DNA of 64,000 bases from Acidobacteria bacterium Ga0074141 (GCA_001464665.1 LNDP01000025.1:124001-188000), one strand, 5' to 3'; positions 1-8,083 are shown, numbered from the stretch's first letter. The notes: generated by a model not told the origin, from the letters alone. Numbers and translations are program-made.

Positions 1-1101
1 GGCGGCACATGGGAGATCTCGAACGATAAGACGGTCGTTCCAAGCATCGCGGCCCAATGGGCGATCATCGGAATGGCCATCGGCACGCTCATCGGCGGTG
101 CGGCCCAGTTGTTGATTCAGGTACCGTCGCTACTAAAGGTCGGCTTTCGCTTTTCACCGATCCTGAGTTTCACTGACCCCGGCGTCAAACGCGTCATGCG
201 GCTGATGGGCCCGGCGATCATCGGCACCTCGGCCGTGCAGATCAAGGTGCTCGTCGATGTTTTCGTCGTCTCGGGAATCGAGGGCGGACAGTCCTGGCTT
301 AGCTACTCATTTCGCCTGATGCAGTTCCCGATCGGAGTCTTCGGCGTCGCCGTCGGCACGGCGGCGATTCCCGCTCTTTCTCGGCTCGCGGCCGAGGAGA
401 ACATCGTAAAGTTTCGCTCGACGCTCTCGGACGCGATGAAGCTTGTCTTCCTGCTGACGGTTCCGGCCGCCTGCGGGCTTATTGTGCTAGGCGAGCCGAT
501 CGTCGCACTCATCTATCAGGGCGGAGCTTTCCGGGCATTCGATACTGACATGGTCGCCTGGTCTCTTGCTGCGTATTCGATCGGGCTTGCCGGCTATGCA
601 GCGATCAAGGTGCTTTCGCCGTCATTTTACGCGCTTGACGATGCTAAGACGCCGATGTATATCAGCCTCGCGTCGGTGCTCGTCCACGCTCCGGTCAGCT
701 ACGGAATGATGGTCTTTCTCTCCGGCGTCGGCGTCACACCCGAGCGGCCGAACGGCTTTGGCCACGTCGGCGTCGCCCTCGCCACCTCGACCGTAGCTCT
801 CGTCAATTTCATCGCGCTGACGGTGATGATGCGCCGCAAGATCGGCCGGCTCAACGGGCGCGATATAGCAGCGGCATTCGTCAAGATCGCCATCGCATCG
901 GCGGCGATGTCCGCCGTCTGCTACTTCAGCTATCATTACATCGCGGCCCTCTTTGCCGCCGAAACGCTCGTCTCGCGGCTCCTCGAAGCCTTCATCCCGA
1001 TCGGCCTCGGCGGCCTGACCTTCCTCGTCGCAGCCAAGCTTCTCAGGATCGGCGAGGTAGAACAGGTCGTTTCAATGCTGCGAAGAAAGCTTGCGAAATA
1101 A
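1..1101 (+). CDS. murJ: MurJ lipid II flippase, 3' part (5' end outside window)
   Basis: The reading frame is open from the first base, so only the last 366 residues are present. MurJ (MOP/MviN superfamily) flips the undecaprenyl-linked peptidoglycan precursor lipid II across the inner membrane. The visible part holds the conserved segment GTLIGGAAQLLIQVPSL followed by a long run of hydrophobic helices, including LPSFYALDD-like sequence (SPSFYALDDAKTPM) typical of the C-terminal half, where MurJ is often described as having 14 helices. The end is a short basic tail (RRKLAK). A 42-base gap separates it from the next gene. Family assignment is firm; the start cannot be seen. Confidence 0.93.
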   Translation, partial: GGTWEISNDKTVVPSIAAQWAIIGMAIGTLIGGAAQLLIQVPSLLKVGFRFSPILSFTDPGVKRVMRLMGPAIIGTSAVQIKVLVDVFVVSGIEGGQSWLSYSFRLMQFPIGVFGVAVGTAAIPALSRLAAEENIVKFRSTLSDAMKLVFLLTVPAACGLIVLGEPIVALIYQGGAFRAFDTDMVAWSLAAYSIGLAGYAAIKVLSPSFYALDDAKTPMYISLASVLVHAPVSYGMMVFLSGVGVTPERPNGFGHVGVALATSTVALVNFIALTVMMRRKIGRLNGRDIAAAFVKIAIASAAMSAVCYFSYHYIAALFAAETLVSRLLEAFIPIGLGGLTFLVAAKLLRIGEVEQVVSMLRRKLAK

Positions 1102-1143
1102 ATTCAATGTTTGGCGTCCTAAATCTGTGCTAGATTTGTATTC

Positions 1144-1386
1144 ATGGTAAACGGAGAGCTACTCAAAAGAATTACCGTCAACCCGGATATTTGTTTCGGA
1201 AAGCCGACCGTCCGCGGAATGCGATATCCGGTCGAGCTAATTCTCGACCTGCTTAGCAGCGGCATGACGAACGAGGAGATCTTGGCGGACTATCCCTCCC
1301 TTGAAGAAGAGGACATTCATGCATGTCTGGCTTTTGCAGCAGAGCTAGTCAAGGTCAATAGTCTTGAGGCCGCACTCGTTGCCTGA
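1144..1386 (+). CDS. DUF433 antitoxin-like protein
   Basis: An 80-residue DUF433 protein, recognised by the N-terminal block RITVNPDICFGKPTVRGMRYPVE and the helix-turn-helix-like stretch SGMTNEEILADYPSLEEEDIHACLAFA. DUF433 proteins commonly sit directly upstream of DUF5615 PIN-like proteins and are treated as putative antitoxins that bind DNA and the partner. Here the stop TGA overlaps the next ATG by one base (TGATG), which indicates translational coupling to the DUF5615 gene. Antitoxin function is inferred from family context only. Confidence 0.85.
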   Translation: MVNGELLKRITVNPDICFGKPTVRGMRYPVELILDLLSSGMTNEEILADYPSLEEEDIHACLAFAAELVKVNSLEAALVA

Positions 1387-1748
1387 TGAAATTCCTAGTT
1401 GACGCTCAACTTCCACCTGCTCTGAAGTGGTGGCTGATCGAACGAGGGCATGACTGTATTCATGCACTCGACCTACCGCGCAAAGACGTTAGCTCGGACG
1501 CTGAGATCGCGGACTGCGCTGTAAGCGAAGGCCGGACCCTGATCTCAAAAGACAGTGATTTTGTGAAGATGAAACTCGTCGGAAACAAGCCCGAAAAATT
1601 GCTTGTTGTCACCGCAGGGAATATTCGGAATGCTGAGCTCTTGGACTCGTTTGAGAGGAACCTCGAAACTGCAATTCGGCTCTTCACAACCTTTGAGATC
1701 GTTGAACTTGGCAATCGCTTTGTTACAGGCAGAAAGCGAAGCCAATAG
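1386..1748 (+). CDS. DUF5615 PIN-like toxin candidate
   Basis: A 120-residue protein of the DUF5615 (Mut7-C/PIN-like) family. It has the N-terminal MKFLVDAQLPPAL strand with an acidic residue at position 6, then DAEIADCAVSEGRTLISKDSDF, where the family places further acidic residues of a nuclease-like site. Its start overlaps the stop of the DUF433 gene, and together they form a probable type II toxin-antitoxin pair. It ends only 13 bases before the gamma-carbonic anhydrase start, so that gene may be read from the same transcript. Ribonuclease activity is predicted from the fold, not shown. Confidence 0.8.
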   Translation: MKFLVDAQLPPALKWWLIERGHDCIHALDLPRKDVSSDAEIADCAVSEGRTLISKDSDFVKMKLVGNKPEKLLVVTAGNIRNAELLDSFERNLETAIRLFTTFEIVELGNRFVTGRKRSQ

Positions 1749-1761
1749 CCCAGATTTCGTA

Positions 1762-2277
1762 ATGGTTAGAACATTCAATTCGGTTTCGCCAAAGATCGAC
1801 CCGACGGCTTTTGTTGCCGGGGATGCCATCGTCATCGGCGATGTTGAGATCGGCGAGGACGCGAGCATTTGGTTCGGGTCTGTCGTTCGCGGTGATGTGA
1901 ACTTCATCCGCATCGGCGCCCGGACGAACATCCAGGACGCGACCGTCATCCACGTCAGCTCAAAAACGCACTCGACCATCCTCGAACACGAGGTAACGGT
2001 CGGCCACCGCGTAACGCTCCACGGCTGCTATGTCGAAACGGGCTGCCTTATCGGCATCGGGGCGATATTGCTCGATGGTGTTCGCGTCGGGGCAAATTCG
2101 CTCGTCGCGGCCGGGTCGCTACTGACTCCCGGCACCGAGATCCCGCCCGGCTCGCTCGTGATGGGCTCGCCGGCCCGCGTCAAACGCCCGCTGACCGAAG
2201 CCGAACTCGCCGATCTTCCTCGCTTCTGGCAAAACTACGTCGAACTCAAAAAACACTATAAGCAAACAACGGATTAA
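1762..2277 (+). CDS. Gamma-class carbonic anhydrase family protein
   Basis: A 171-residue left-handed beta-helix protein built from hexapeptide repeats (for example VAGDAIVIGDVEIGEDASIW). Three histidines match the zinc ligands of gamma carbonic anhydrases and their YrdA/PaaY relatives: H64 in the TVIHVSS segment, and H82 and H87 in VGHRVTLHG. The family hydrates CO2 or serves as related trimeric enzymes. The frame is open further upstream, but that part overlaps the DUF5615 gene, so the ATG at 1762 is chosen because MVRTFNSVSPKIDP begins like other family members. The stop codon lies inside the left arm of a palindromic repeat. Confidence 0.88.
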   Translation: MVRTFNSVSPKIDPTAFVAGDAIVIGDVEIGEDASIWFGSVVRGDVNFIRIGARTNIQDATVIHVSSKTHSTILEHEVTVGHRVTLHGCYVETGCLIGIGAILLDGVRVGANSLVAAGSLLTPGTEIPPGSLVMGSPARVKRPLTEAELADLPRFWQNYVELKKHYKQTTD

Positions 2278-2343
2278 CGCGAATCAACACGGATTGCCAG
2301 AATGTTTTCTGGAATCCGCGAAAATCTGCGTATATCCGTTGTT
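2265..2343. repeat. Nested palindromic intergenic repeat
   Basis: Perfect 10-bp outer arms (AACAACGGAT at 2265-2274, ATCCGTTGTT at 2334-2343) enclose a second imperfect pair: CGGATTGCCAGAA near 2290 and TTCTGGAATCCG near 2307. CCAGAA/TTCTGG forms the central hairpin. The element contains the stop codon of the carbonic anhydrase gene and ends 36 bases before hisS. There is no T-tract, so it does not look like a standard terminator. It resembles the rest of the word-like repeat material in this window. Confidence 0.6.
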
Positions 2344-2379
2344 ATCTTTCCCTTGCGTCTCTGCGGTAAACTATCCCGT

Positions 2380-3816
2380 ATGAGCAAGACCAACCCGGCG
2401 CGCGGCATGCGCGATTTTCTCCCCGCTGATGTCCGCAAGCGTGAATACGTTATCGGCATCATCAAAGAGGTTTACGAAAGCTACGGCTTTGAGCCGCTCG
2501 AAACACCGGCGGTCGAAAACCTCGAGACCCTGATGGGCAAGTACGGCGAAGAAGGCAATCAGCTTATCTTCAAGATCCTGAAACGCGGAGAAAAGCTGGA
2601 ACAAAGTCTAGACAGTCTAGGAGGTCTAGGAAGTCTGGGAAGTAAAGAACCTTCGGGTTCCGAGAGCTCTCTGACTTCCAAGACTGTCCAGACTTCCAAG
2701 ACTTCCCAGACCGACTTGTCTGACTTGGCCTTGCGTTACGACCTGACCGTTCCGCTTGCCCGCGTTGTCGCTCATCACAAAAACGACCTGCCGAAGTTCT
2801 TCAAACGCTATCAGATACAGCCCGTCTGGCGTGCCGATCGGCCGGCCCGCGGCCGCTTTCGCGAATTCTATCAATGCGACGTGGATGCCATCGGCTCGTC
2901 GTCGATGACGATCGAGGCGGAGCTGATCATGGCGGTTACCAAGATACTTCGCCGGCTTGGATTTGCGGATTTTACGATTCGTTTGAACCACCGCGAGGTG
3001 CTGGCGGACATACTCGATACAGCGGGTGTTCCTGCGGAAAAGCATAGCGATGCCCTCGTCGCGATCGATAAGCTCGACAAGATCGGCGCCGAAGGCGTCG
3101 CAAAAGAGCTAGCCGAACGCGGCATCGACGAATCGGCATCTACAATGCTGCTCGACATTTTTGAACAGACGCAGAAGATAGTTGACGACGGAAAGGAGAT
3201 CAACCGAACGATCGTCAGCAACTTGGTGAACATCGTAAGCAACGAGGTGCTGACCGATATCGGCCACGTTCTAACGTTTGCGGGCGATTGCCCTGTCCAA
3301 CTCGATCCATCGCTCGCTCGCGGCCTTTCGTATTACACCGGAGCGATCTTCGAAATTGATGTTCCCGATCTCGCCGGAAGCCTCGGCGGCGGCGGGCGAT
3401 ACGACGGGCTGATCGGGATGTTCGGCAAGGAGCAAATACCGGCCTGCGGATTCTCGCTCGGGCTCGAACGCATTCTTGTCGTAATGGAAGAGCGCGGAAT
3501 GTTCCCGCCGGAGATCGCCGATTCGACCCCCGCCGACGTCATGGTCACCATCTGGAGCGATGAGACGATCGCCGAATCGCTTAAGCTCGCCGCCGAACTC
3601 CGCTCCGCCAGCCTCCGCGTAACCGTTTACCCCGAGCCCGACAAGCTCGGCAAGCAGATCAAATACGCCGACCAGATAAACGTCCCATACGTCTGCGTCC
3701 TCGGCGAAAGCGAACTCGCTGATGGCAAAGTAACGTTCAAGAATATGAAAACCGGAGAGCAGCAGTCCCATCCCCGAAAAGATGTCGGGGATGTCGTATC
3801 CGGTCAGTTTAGGTAA
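2380..3816 (+). CDS. hisS: Histidyl-tRNA synthetase with in-frame repeat insertion
   Basis: A class II aminoacyl-tRNA synthetase of 478 residues that charges tRNA-His. The N terminus NPARGMRDFLPADVRKREYV is the typical start of HisS, so the ATG at 2380 is taken rather than upstream codons inside the repeat. RYDLTVPLARV, YQCDVDAIG and GLSYYTGAIFEI, followed by a GGGGRYDGLIGMFG segment, are conserved HisRS motifs. The C-terminal anticodon-binding domain follows (DVMVTIWSDETIAESLKLAAELR). Residues about 76-116 (SLDSLGGLGSLGS to TDLSDL) are low-complexity, have no counterpart in usual HisS, and are encoded by an inverted 9-bp repeat array between the strand LIFKILKRGEKLE and LALRYDLTVP. Because the frame is kept, the enzyme is probably functional. 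Confidence 0.95.
   Translation: MSKTNPARGMRDFLPADVRKREYVIGIIKEVYESYGFEPLETPAVENLETLMGKYGEEGNQLIFKILKRGEKLEQSLDSLGGLGSLGSKEPSGSESSLTSKTVQTSKTSQTDLSDLALRYDLTVPLARVVAHHKNDLPKFFKRYQIQPVWRADRPARGRFREFYQCDVDAIGSSSMTIEAELIMAVTKILRRLGFADFTIRLNHREVLADILDTAGVPAEKHSDALVAIDKLDKIGAEGVAKELAERGIDESASTMLLDIFEQTQKIVDDGKEINRTIVSNLVNIVSNEVLTDIGHVLTFAGDCPVQLDPSLARGLSYYTGAIFEIDVPDLAGSLGGGGRYDGLIGMFGKEQIPACGFSLGLERILVVMEERGMFPPEIADSTPADVMVTIWSDETIAESLKLAAELRSASLRVTVYPEPDKLGKQIKYADQINVPYVCVLGESELADGKVTFKNMKTGEQQSHPRKDVGDVVSGQFR
2605..2727. repeat. In-frame inverted array of 9-bp units inside hisS
   Basis: The left arm is four units of the type AGTCTAGGA (2605, 2614, 2623 and 2632). The right arm is four to six units of the complementary type ACTTCCAAG/ACTTCCCAG (2674, 2683, 2692, 2701, then degenerate units to 2727). 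The 30-base centre holds a small hairpin (GAACCTTCGGGTTC). Because the period is nine bases, the array reads as repeated tripeptides (SLG; TSK) and leaves no stop codon. The two arms are roughly reverse complements, so the transcript could fold into a long hairpin. Confidence 0.8.
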
Positions 3817-3880
3817 AGCTATAAGCTGTTAGCTTTAAGCTCTTAGCTAAAAGCTTACGGCTAACAGCTAATAGCTTAGC
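3817..3880. repeat. Palindromic GTTAGCT-word repeat
   Basis: The sequence begins directly after the hisS stop and consists of degenerate copies of the words TTAGCT, TAAGCT and their complements. The left end AGCTATAAGCTGTTAGC pairs with the right end GCTAACAGCTAATAGCT, so the whole 64 bases can fold as one long hairpin. Related words occur near 19676 and near 52820. It might attenuate hisS transcription, but it has no T-tract. Confidence 0.7.
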
Positions 3881-3888
3881 GAAAACAT

Positions 3889-4239
3889 ATGCAGGACTTC
3901 AGAAATCTAAAGGTATGGCTGCGGGCGCATGACCTGGCGCTTCTTACCTACAAGCTGACGGCCGATCTTCCGCGGGAAGAGACTTTTGGCTTGCGTCATT
4001 CGCTGCGAAAGACAGCGGTCGATATTCCCGCTTACATTGCTGAAGGAGCCGCAAAGGCGAACGACGCTGAGTTCGCTGCGTCAGTAAATTACGCATTATC
4101 GCTGGCAAAGCGTTTGGAGTATTACGCTCTGATGGCACACGATCTGGAATTTCTTGAGCCGGCCGGTTTCCAGTCCTTAAATTCTGAGGTTGTCGAAGTT
4201 CAGAAGATGCTCGCCGGTTTTAAACGTAGGCTGCAATGA
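3889..4239 (+). CDS. Four-helix-bundle protein (S23 / 23S rRNA intervening-sequence family)
   Basis: A 116-residue all-helical protein with the family start DFRNLKVWLRAHDLALLTYKL and the following pattern FGLRHSLRKTAVDIPAYIAEGAAKAND. This matches the four-helix-bundle family first seen in intervening sequences of 23S rRNA genes. No rRNA is nearby, so this is one of the many free-standing copies found in chromosomes. Its biochemical role is not known. It overlaps the following DinB-like gene by four bases (ATGA), indicating an operon. Confidence 0.85.
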   Translation: MQDFRNLKVWLRAHDLALLTYKLTADLPREETFGLRHSLRKTAVDIPAYIAEGAAKANDAEFAASVNYALSLAKRLEYYALMAHDLEFLEPAGFQSLNSEVVEVQKMLAGFKRRLQ

Positions 4240-4844
4240 GTTTGGAAAACATTTCCAAAATTTATCTGGACGATGCGATTGGCTCCTTTCGCAGTTACAA
4301 GCGGCTCGCCGAGCGGGCCCTGGAGCAGGTCAGCGACGACGAGTTCTTCCTGCAGATCGATGAAGAGTCTAATTCATTAGCGGTGATGGTTAAGCACATT
4401 GCCGGAAATCAGCGGTCACGTTGGCGTGACTTTCTCACCTCCGATGGCGAAAAGCCCGACCGGCATCGCGACACGGAGTTCGAGTTGATCGAGGATACGC
4501 GCGAATCGCTGATGGCTTATTGGGAATCGGGCTGGCAAACGCTTTTCGGCGCAATTGAGGCTCTAACCCCTGATGACCTAGAAAAAACCGTGACCATCCG
4601 CGGCGAACCGCACACGGTGGTCGAAGCGATAAATCGGCAGCTTACGCACTACGCATATCACATCGGCCAGATCGTCTTTTTGGCAAAGCACCTGCGGGCG
4701 AGCGAGTGGAAAACGCTAAGCGTCCCGCGGAACCGCTCAGCCGAGTTCAATCGGTTTCTTGCCGAACGGCAGGCCGCCGGCATTGAGCACCTCGATAGGC
4801 TTGAAGCGACGAATGAATTCGCGAAGAGGGAATATTCAAAATAA
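4236..4844 (+). CDS. DUF1572 / DinB-like protein
   Basis: A 202-residue protein of the DinB-like four-helix superfamily, DUF1572 branch. Indicators are ISKIYLDDAIGSFRSYKRLAERAL at the start, then SLAVMVKHIAGNQRSRWRDFL and INRQLTHYAYHIGQIVFLAKHL. The histidines at about 53, 134 and 138 fit the metal triad of DinB-like folds (HI...H...H). Members are putative metal-dependent enzymes, often thiol-dependent, but no substrate is known for this branch. The start overlaps the preceding gene's stop. Confidence 0.82.
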   Translation: MSLENISKIYLDDAIGSFRSYKRLAERALEQVSDDEFFLQIDEESNSLAVMVKHIAGNQRSRWRDFLTSDGEKPDRHRDTEFELIEDTRESLMAYWESGWQTLFGAIEALTPDDLEKTVTIRGEPHTVVEAINRQLTHYAYHIGQIVFLAKHLRASEWKTLSVPRNRSAEFNRFLAERQAAGIEHLDRLEATNEFAKREYSK

Positions 4845-4845
4845 A

Positions 4846-4861
4846 GGCGGGGAGAGCCGCC
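4846..4861. terminator. Possible shared hairpin between convergent genes
   Basis: GGCGG-GGAGAG-CCGCC lies in the 21 bases between the stop codons of two convergent genes. The stem is only five pairs and no T-tract follows, so a terminator role is weakly supported. Confidence 0.3.
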
Positions 4862-4865
4862 GACC

Positions 4866-5246
4866 TTAGCGAACCCGAACGCGGCGAATGACCTGCGTCT
4901 TGGTTCGTCCGTTCGGCAAGTGTGTTACGCGGATCGTCTCGCGATATGTCCTGAACCAGCGGCGGACGTAGCGGGTCGTCGTGTACGAATAGACCCGCCC
5001 GCGATTACCACGCCGGTCATACCTTCGGTCATTGCGTCGATCATTGCGCCTATCGTAGCGGCGGTCATTACGCCGGTCGTAGCGACGATCACGCCGGTCA
5101 CGCCGGTCGTATCGGCCGCGACGCTGATCGCCTTCCCAAAGTTGGTCTGCGGCGACCGAGTCTGAAGCCGCGGCGCTGACACTTGCCGGCGGAAGAACGA
5201 CCAGAGCCATTCCAAACATCAATGTAAAGATCATTGTCTTTTTCAT
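4866..5246 (-). CDS. Secreted Arg/Asp/Tyr-rich repeat protein
   Basis: A 126-residue protein with a clear signal peptide (MKKTMIFTLMFGMALVVLPP, cleavage likely after SVSAA). The middle, about residues 42-85, is a tandem array of the short units RRYDRR and NDRR. The tail, VRRWFRTYRETIRVTHLPNGRTKTQVIRRVRV, looks like a small folded domain. A good ribosome site (AAGGAGAA) precedes the ATG. The mature protein would be strongly basic and probably binds an anionic partner such as polysaccharide, nucleic acid or LPS; this is inferred from charge only. No named family is recognised. Confidence 0.7.
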   Translation of the reverse strand: MKKTMIFTLMFGMALVVLPPASVSAAASDSVAADQLWEGDQRRGRYDRRDRRDRRYDRRNDRRYDRRNDRRNDRRYDRRGNRGRVYSYTTTRYVRRWFRTYRETIRVTHLPNGRTKTQVIRRVRVR

Positions 5247-5434
5247 AGCATTTCTCCTTTTTTAAGTAAGATCTGCCTTGCCCGAACGGGGCGAGCCTCG
5301 TCGCGCTTCGGTGAAGTGAAACGAACGAAAGGAAGTGTACGAATACTGTACACGGGCATGCAGTTAGCACTATGAAAACCGCAAAAACCGTGCCGAATCG
5401 GTCTGCCGTGTGTTAATCTTTAGCTTTCCCGTCG

Positions 5435-6610
5435 ATGATGAAAGGCATCTCAATTCTCGGTTCCACCGGTTCTATTGGCCAAAATACGCTTCGTGTTGTT
5501 GAGCATCTTGGCGATCTTCGCGTTGTCGCAATGGCGGCGGGACGCAATATGACCGTCTTCGCAGACCAGATCGCAAAGTTTAAACCCGATTTGGTGTCTT
5601 GCGAAGATGAGGCTTGTGCCGAAACGCTTGAGCGCGAGCTTGCCACACGCGGTGCATCAATTCCGCAGATCGAGCTCAATGAAAATGGCCTTGTCGTGGT
5701 GGCGACACACCCCGATGCAGAGACGGTCGTTTCCGCAACGGTCGGTGCGGTCGGCTTTGTGCCGACGCTTCGCGCCATCGAGGCCGGAAAGCGGATCGCC
5801 CTTGCGAATAAAGAGACGCTCGTGATGGCCGGCGAACTGATGACCGCCGCGGCCGCAGCTAGCGGGGCAGAGATACTACCGGTCGATAGCGAACATAACG
5901 CGATACACCAGTGCCTCCGCGGCGAGAAAAACTCAGAGGTGCGGCGGCTGATTTTGACCGCATCGGGCGGGCCTTTTCGGACGAAGACCAAAGAAGAGAT
6001 CGAACGGGCGACCCGCGAGGAAGCACTAAATCATCCGAACTGGTCAATGGGCGACAAGATCACCATCGATTCGGCGACGCTGATGAACAAGGGCCTTGAG
6101 GTCATCGAGGCGAGATGGCTTTTTGGTTTTGATGCCGACCAAATTTCGGTCATCGTCCATCCGCAATCGGTCATTCATTCGATGGTCGAGATGGTCGATG
6201 GTTCGGTCATTGCCCAGTTGGGCGTGACCGATATGAAACACCCGATCCAGTACGCGCTGACCTATCCGGATCGGTTGCAGAACTGCCTCGAGCCGCTCGA
6301 CCTGGCTGCGATCAGCAGCCTGACGTTCGAGGAGCCGGACCTAGGCCGCTTCCCCTGTCTCGGGCTTGCTTACCGGGCATTGCGGACGGGCGGAACGATG
6401 CCGGCCGTGCTCAATGCGGCAAATGAGGTCGCCGTCCGGGCATTCCTCGATGGCCGCATCGGGCTCGCCGAAATTGCGACGTTGAATGAAGCGGTAATGA
6501 ACGACTACGAATCGGTCCCGGCTGACAGCCTCGAAGCGGTGCTTTCGGCCGATGCATGGGCCCGCTCGCGCGCTATAATGAAACTTCAGCATTCCGCATC
6601 GGCGGTTTAG
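5435..6610 (+). CDS. dxr: 1-deoxy-D-xylulose 5-phosphate reductoisomerase
   Basis: A 391-residue enzyme that converts DXP to 2-C-methyl-D-erythritol 4-phosphate with NADPH, the first committed step of the MEP isoprenoid pathway. The NADPH-binding motif GSTGSIG is at residues 9-15. IALANKETLVMAG, PVDSEHNAIHQCL and the segment LTASGGPFRT with NHPNWSMGDKITIDSATLMNKGLE are hallmark Dxr sequences, including the acidic metal ligands (D and E of DSEH and the E of KGLE). Length is normal. It lies upstream of rseP and ispG in the same orientation, a gene order known from many bacteria. Confidence 0.97.
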   Translation: MMKGISILGSTGSIGQNTLRVVEHLGDLRVVAMAAGRNMTVFADQIAKFKPDLVSCEDEACAETLERELATRGASIPQIELNENGLVVVATHPDAETVVSATVGAVGFVPTLRAIEAGKRIALANKETLVMAGELMTAAAAASGAEILPVDSEHNAIHQCLRGEKNSEVRRLILTASGGPFRTKTKEEIERATREEALNHPNWSMGDKITIDSATLMNKGLEVIEARWLFGFDADQISVIVHPQSVIHSMVEMVDGSVIAQLGVTDMKHPIQYALTYPDRLQNCLEPLDLAAISSLTFEEPDLGRFPCLGLAYRALRTGGTMPAVLNAANEVAVRAFLDGRIGLAEIATLNEAVMNDYESVPADSLEAVLSADAWARSRAIMKLQHSASAV

Positions 6611-6715
6611 TGGAACGGTTTGGGCTAATGCCGTGATGTACCAGAATATTTGCAACGTGTCCGTGTTTGATAAACTCTAATTGAATTGCGCTTCCCGAAA
6701 GCGCACCGTATTTAT

Positions 6716-8083
6716 ATGTGGGAGTATTTATTACCAGTTATAGCCGTCGTTTTCGTTCTCGGCGTCGCAATTAATATTCACGAATTCGGCCATTTTATCG
6801 TGGCGAAGTTCTTTGGCATGCGGGTCGAGGCCTATTCGTTCTTCGGCTTGGGGCCGCGGATCTGGGGCTTTAAACGCGGCCATACGGACTATCGCATCTC
6901 GGCGATCCCGCTTGGCGCATACGTAAAGCTTTACGGCGATGAGGCAACGGCCTCGCTTGAGGGTGGCGAATCTGAGGGCGAAAAGGTCCCGGATGAGGAG
7001 CTCTACGAGCTTCGCCCCCGCTGGCAAAAGTTTTTCGTCATGCTCGGCGGGCCGTTCATGAATATTCTCCTCGCACTTTCGATCCCCTTCGGAGCTGCAA
7101 TGATCTACGGTATCCCGTCGATGCCGGCACCGATCGTCGGAATGGTCGCTCCCGGCGGAGCAGCTGACCAGGCAGGAATCAAGCCCGGCGACCGCATCGT
7201 CGAGGTGGACACGGTAAAGAACCCGACCTGGGAACAGGTCCGCGACAATATCGCCATCTCGCCGGACCGCGAACTTCCGCTCAAGGTTGACCGCGGTGGC
7301 GAGCAGCTCGCTCTGACAGTTAAACCGACCGCCGAAAGCATCGGCGGCAACCGCATCGGCGATATCGGCATGGTCCCGGATGCGGGCGTCGAACCGGTGC
7401 AGGCGACTTCGATCGTCGAGGGCAGCCCCGCTCAACAGGCAGGGCTCGAACCGGGCGATAAGGTCATGGCCTTTAACGGCAAAGCGGTCCGAAACTCGCA
7501 GGAGCTCACGCTTCAGATCCGCGAGAACAAGGACGCTCCGGCAAAGCTGACCATTGAACGCAAAGGCGAGCGCAAAGAGATCGACATTGCCGCTCGGCAA
7601 GACAGCGACGGCATTTTCCGCATTGGCGTCGGCTTCGGAGCGGCGGCGATCACGACCCGCGTCCCGACCGGCATTGTCGGTGCCGCGACCTTCGCCTATC
7701 AGGCAAACATGCGGGTGCTCGTCATGACCGGAAAGGTCTTCGGCCAGCTTTTCTCGGGCCAGCGGTCCGTACAGGATGCTGGCATCGCCGGTCCGGTCGG
7801 CATTGTCCGCACCATCGCAAGTGCGACCGAGGGCGGCGACACGCTCGCCAAGCTTTTCTCGCTTTTAGCGGCGATCAGCCTTAGCCTCGGAATCTTCAAT
7901 TTGCTCCCGATACCGCTGCTCGATGGCGGCCAGATAATGGTCCTCGGCATTGAGAAGGTGATGTCGTGGTTTGGCGCAACGCTTTCGATGGCGATAAAGG
8001 AGAAGATCCAGCTTGCGGGGCTCGCGTTCATTCTGTTCCTGATGGTCTTTGTGACCTACATGGACATTTCAAAATTGTTCTAG
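6716..8083 (+). CDS. rseP: RseP-type site-2 intramembrane metalloprotease
   Basis: A 455-residue inner-membrane zinc protease that cuts transmembrane anti-sigma factors or leftover signal peptides. The zinc site HEFGH (residues 22-26) lies in the first membrane helix. Two PDZ domains follow in the middle (GIKPGDRIVEVD and GLEPGDKVMAFNGK). The C-terminal NLLPIPLLDGGQ carries the third zinc ligand (Asp). The frame opens at a TTG at 6686, but the ATG at 6716 (MWEYLLP) gives the usual short periplasmic N terminus. Position between dxr and ispG suggests co-transcription rather than a shared reaction. Confidence 0.95.
   Translation: MWEYLLPVIAVVFVLGVAINIHEFGHFIVAKFFGMRVEAYSFFGLGPRIWGFKRGHTDYRISAIPLGAYVKLYGDEATASLEGGESEGEKVPDEELYELRPRWQKFFVMLGGPFMNILLALSIPFGAAMIYGIPSMPAPIVGMVAPGGAADQAGIKPGDRIVEVDTVKNPTWEQVRDNIAISPDRELPLKVDRGGEQLALTVKPTAESIGGNRIGDIGMVPDAGVEPVQATSIVEGSPAQQAGLEPGDKVMAFNGKAVRNSQELTLQIRENKDAPAKLTIERKGERKEIDIAARQDSDGIFRIGVGFGAAAITTRVPTGIVGAATFAYQANMRVLVMTGKVFGQLFSGQRSVQDAGIAGPVGIVRTIASATEGGDTLAKLFSLLAAISLSLGIFNLLPIPLLDGGQIMVLGIEKVMSWFGATLSMAIKEKIQLAGLAFILFLMVFVTYMDISKLF

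Noticed and set aside
3889-4239. Four-helix-bundle protein as a sign of an rRNA intervening sequence
   Set aside because: No rRNA sequence surrounds it; free-standing copies are common.
6731-7600. 289-residue minus-strand frame over rseP
   Set aside because: Shadow of the rseP coding frame; no protein family fits.
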